Assembly (NCBI GenBank): GCA_039809405.1
Contig: JBDHUX010000034.1
Coordinates: 1 to 9,492 of the forward strand
Length of the DNA: 9,492 nucleotides
Source: JBDHUX01 sp039809405
GTDB taxonomy: Bacteria; Patescibacteriota; Gracilibacteria; Absconditabacterales; Absconditicoccaceae
Direction of reading: 5' to 3'
Shown here piece after piece: positions 7,682 through 9,492 of this stretch. A program made the translations under genes and the position numbers. How positions within the stretch are numbered: position 1 is the first letter of the stretch; the number at the start of each line of letters is the position of its first letter. The notes below the pieces were generated by a model. It was given only the letters and a program-made list of their open reading frames with translations, did no database searches and was not told the origin of the DNA.

Positions 7682-7769
7682 TTATTTACTAAAATTACAA
7701 TTACCTATTATTTTATAGAAAAAATAAGATAATCTGATCGTAGCATCATATATAATTAAGTGATACGAC

Positions 7770-7789
7770 AAATCAAGAATTATTGATTT
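7770..7789 (-). terminator. hairpin downstream of the AI-2E permease gene
   Basis: AAATCAA (7770-7776) and TTGATTT (7783-7789) form a perfect 7-bp stem with a six-base loop. It lies about 40 bases past the permease stop and before dnaJ, but has no U-tract on the minus strand. It could be a weak terminator or an operator for dnaJ. Confidence 0.25.
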
Positions 7790-7817
7790 ATCATTAGATC
7801 AAGATGATTATCTTTAT

Positions 7818-7835
7818 AGTTAATCATAATTAACT
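7818..7835 (-). terminator. palindrome at the permease stop codon
   Basis: AGTTAAT (7818-7824) and ATTAACT (7829-7835) pair perfectly around CATA and include the TAA stop at 7832-7830. The stem is short and AT-rich with no U-tract, so a terminator role is doubtful. Confidence 0.2.
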
Positions 7836-9128
7836 TTCTATCATTTTATTATTACCTTCTTCCTCTGTAGATTTACTTTTATTTACCTTACTTATATTTT
7901 CTTTTTCAAATATAACACTTATGATGATTGCTACTGGAGCAGCGAGTATTATGCCATTCAATCCGGCTATACTTCATAGTAACACTGCACACAAAAACAT
8001 TACGATAGGGTTGATACCGAGTGTTTTTTTAAATAAGATAGGTACAAGTATGTTGTTTTCGAGTTGCTGTACTACTACAACAAATCACAGCATCAGTAGA
8101 AATCAAAGTCATCAGTATGAGATACTACCAACTAAAACTATAGGTATACCACCTAAGAAAGGTCATATATACGGTATCAGTTCTGTTAATCATGCTATCA
8201 CAGCAAGTGATAGTTTATTTGCTATATCTATACCAAATAAATCAAATATCCGTAATCATACATATATTACTATACCTATTATTAAACCCAATATCATCTG
8301 CGATCTAAGCCAAAAAGACAGTCTATCATATATTTTTACTATCTTGCTCCATACTATATGTTTTTTTGGAGATATGCTTACTATAAAGTTCAAAAATCAT
8401 CTTTTTTCTACACTTATAAGTATAGCCAATACTATGACAAAAAGTATCTGTGTGAGTGCGCTGAAAAACCGTGTAATTATATTTACCAATATATTCCCAG
8501 CATTTTGTACATAGCTAGTTGAAAATGATATAATCTGACTCAAATTTGATAATAATGCTTTTTGTAATTGGTCTACTGCATTTTCATTTATTATTTGTAA
8601 ACCAAATCAATCTAGGTACTCGTACAATCTACTATCTTGTATCATATTAGTAAGTCAAATATTTCTAATCTGTCATTCGAGTGTATTTATACGACTTATA
8701 GCGTTAGTTAGAAGATCTCAGACTTGTGTAGCTAGGAACGGTACTATTATTAGTACACCGGAAACAAGCACCGCCAAGAAGATAAGATAAGAAAAAAAGA
8801 TCGCTCGTCATCTACTATTTAATTTTTTTGTGAAAAATAGTGTCATATTTTCTAGAGCGACCGATATGATTACCGCAGTAGCGATTAGCAACAACCATCT
8901 TGCAGTAATAAAAGTAAAATATCACAGTGCGATTATGATAAGTCCACTAAACCAAAATCCTATACTATAGCCTAGTTTAGTTGGTATGACAGATATAGTT
9001 TCGTCGAAATTGATCTCTTTCTCTATCTCTTTGTAACTATTACCTACACTTTTTTTTGGGTTATTTTTTTTGTAGGTTGTGACTATGTCGTTTAGCTTGT
9101 CGTACATAGCTTCAAGAGTTCTTTTCAT
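7830..9128 (-). CDS. AI-2E family transporter (PerM-like permease)
   Basis: The frame gives 432 aa with 15 UGA-Gly codons. It belongs to the AI-2E/PerM permease family, multi-pass inner-membrane proteins named after autoinducer-2 export but with members linked to ion and small-molecule transport; the substrate cannot be assigned. After a polar N-terminal stretch of about 55 residues come two hydrophobic segments (about 55-92), a third (about 107-126), a soluble region, then segments near 222-240 and 278-296. The family signatures are clear: TELIPYIGPFLGGIP (LIPYIGP at 317-323), VVVVQQLENNILVPILF and, in the last helix, GSIAGLNGIILAAPVA. The C-terminus is a 25-residue polar tail. Length is at the upper end for the family because of the N-terminal extension. 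ATG 9128 has no Shine-Dalgarno. It follows the glycosyltransferase gene by 79 bases on the same strand. Confidence 0.93.
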
Positions 9129-9182
9129 TTTTGATTTTGAGGGAGATGATGATTTAAATTATCTTTATGCGATTATGATATT

Positions 9183-9188
9183 ATTATA
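9183..9188 (-). promoter_or_regulatory. -10-like box before the AI-2E permease gene
   Basis: TATAAT on the minus strand lies in the 79-base gap after the glycosyltransferase gene, 54 bases from ATG 9128. No -35 is found at 17 bases. If used, the leader would be about 48 bases, longer than its neighbours' leaders. Confidence 0.25.
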
Positions 9189-9207
9189 CACAATAAATGC
9201 AATAGTT

Positions 9208-9492
9208 TTATGATTTTTTGATGTTACCCTTGTGCTCATCAATTACTTGTTTATATAACTCCAAAGTCTGTCATATTTCGTATTTCTCATCAAATATCTC
9301 CACTCTTTGATATCACTTGGATACTAGCTTTTTTCTTATCTCGTCTTGTGAGAACAATCATATCTTATCTGCTATGTCCGACAATGTCTGACTATCTACA
9401 TATAACACACTATCTCATCCCACTTCCTCAAATATATCTATATCTGTGCATATGACTGGACATCAGCTTGCTCGTGCTTCAAGTATTGGGAT
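9208..9492 (-). CDS. glycosyltransferase (GT1/GT4-like), C-terminal part
   Basis: Only the last 94 residues lie in the window; the 5' part is beyond the right edge. The visible piece has five UGA-Gly codons. It opens in the donor-binding motif of GT-B fold enzymes: PILEARASGCPVICTDI, with the conserved Glu that contacts the nucleotide sugar, then FEEVGGDSVLYVD and a C-terminal helix (YEIGQTLELYKQVI). Such enzymes move sugars from activated donors onto cell-surface glycans or lipids. The acceptor and sugar cannot be judged from this end. The TAA stop is at 9210-9208. The first visible codon is complete at 9492. Confidence 0.88.

Noticed and set aside
2207..7745. Similar GATAATCNGATC strings near 2207 and 7731
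   Set aside because: The match is short, contexts differ and no third copy was found.
7921..8514. Plus-strand open frame of 197 codons
   Set aside because: It lies wholly antisense to the AI-2E permease, whose family motifs are unmistakable. It is a shadow frame.
8929..9180. Direct repeat GCGATTATGATA at 8930 and 9169
   Set aside because: One copy is inside the permease coding sequence, and a 12-base repeat in DNA of this composition can occur by chance.

Overview
The window reads as a piece of a bacterial chromosome that decodes UGA as glycine (translation table 25). With the standard code every gene breaks into short fragments. With UGA = Gly, nine long reading frames appear, and several are unmistakable: tyrosine recombinase, RecA, an SSB-like OB-fold protein, DnaJ, an AI-2E family permease and the end of a glycosyltransferase. 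I count about 122 in-frame UGA codons. They fall at invariant glycines, such as the first G of the RecA Walker A motif and the GG of its TTTGG loop. All nine genes end in TAA (seven) or TAG (two), never TGA. This code, with the AT-rich composition, points to the candidate phyla Gracilibacteria (BD1-5) or Absconditabacteria (SR1). CGA and CGG still look like arginine, which favours Gracilibacteria or an SR1 lineage without the extra CGR change.

Layout. Positions 1-1036: a + strand Xer-type recombinase, with a weak promoter and a dif-like palindromic stretch just upstream, and a hairpin after its stop. Positions 1050-2654, minus strand: an ssb-like gene, a clear intrinsic terminator, then recA. 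Positions 2655-2814: a divergent AT-rich control region with direct and inverted repeats. Positions 2815-5413, plus strand: a VanW-domain exported protein, then a membrane-anchored protein that may be a divergent extracellular solute-binding protein. The second gene has a textbook sigma70 promoter that would start the mRNA at its ATG. Positions 5521-9492, minus strand: in transcription order, the C-terminus of a GT4-like glycosyltransferase (cut by the window edge), an AI-2E family permease, a zinc-finger-less DnaJ, and a large lipoprotein of unknown function.

How the genes fit together. One half is a DNA recombination and repair block (xer, ssb, recA). The other half is mostly cell-envelope functions (VanW-like, solute-binding-like, lipoprotein, permease, glycosyltransferase) plus a chaperone. 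That is plausible for a small host-associated or episymbiotic cell, but the lifestyle is inference. None of the eight visible start codons has a Shine-Dalgarno sequence, and several have a -10-like box only 6-12 bases upstream, suggesting leaderless or very short-leader mRNAs. I see no tRNA, rRNA, CRISPR array or insertion sequence. No gene-free stretch exceeds 300 bases.
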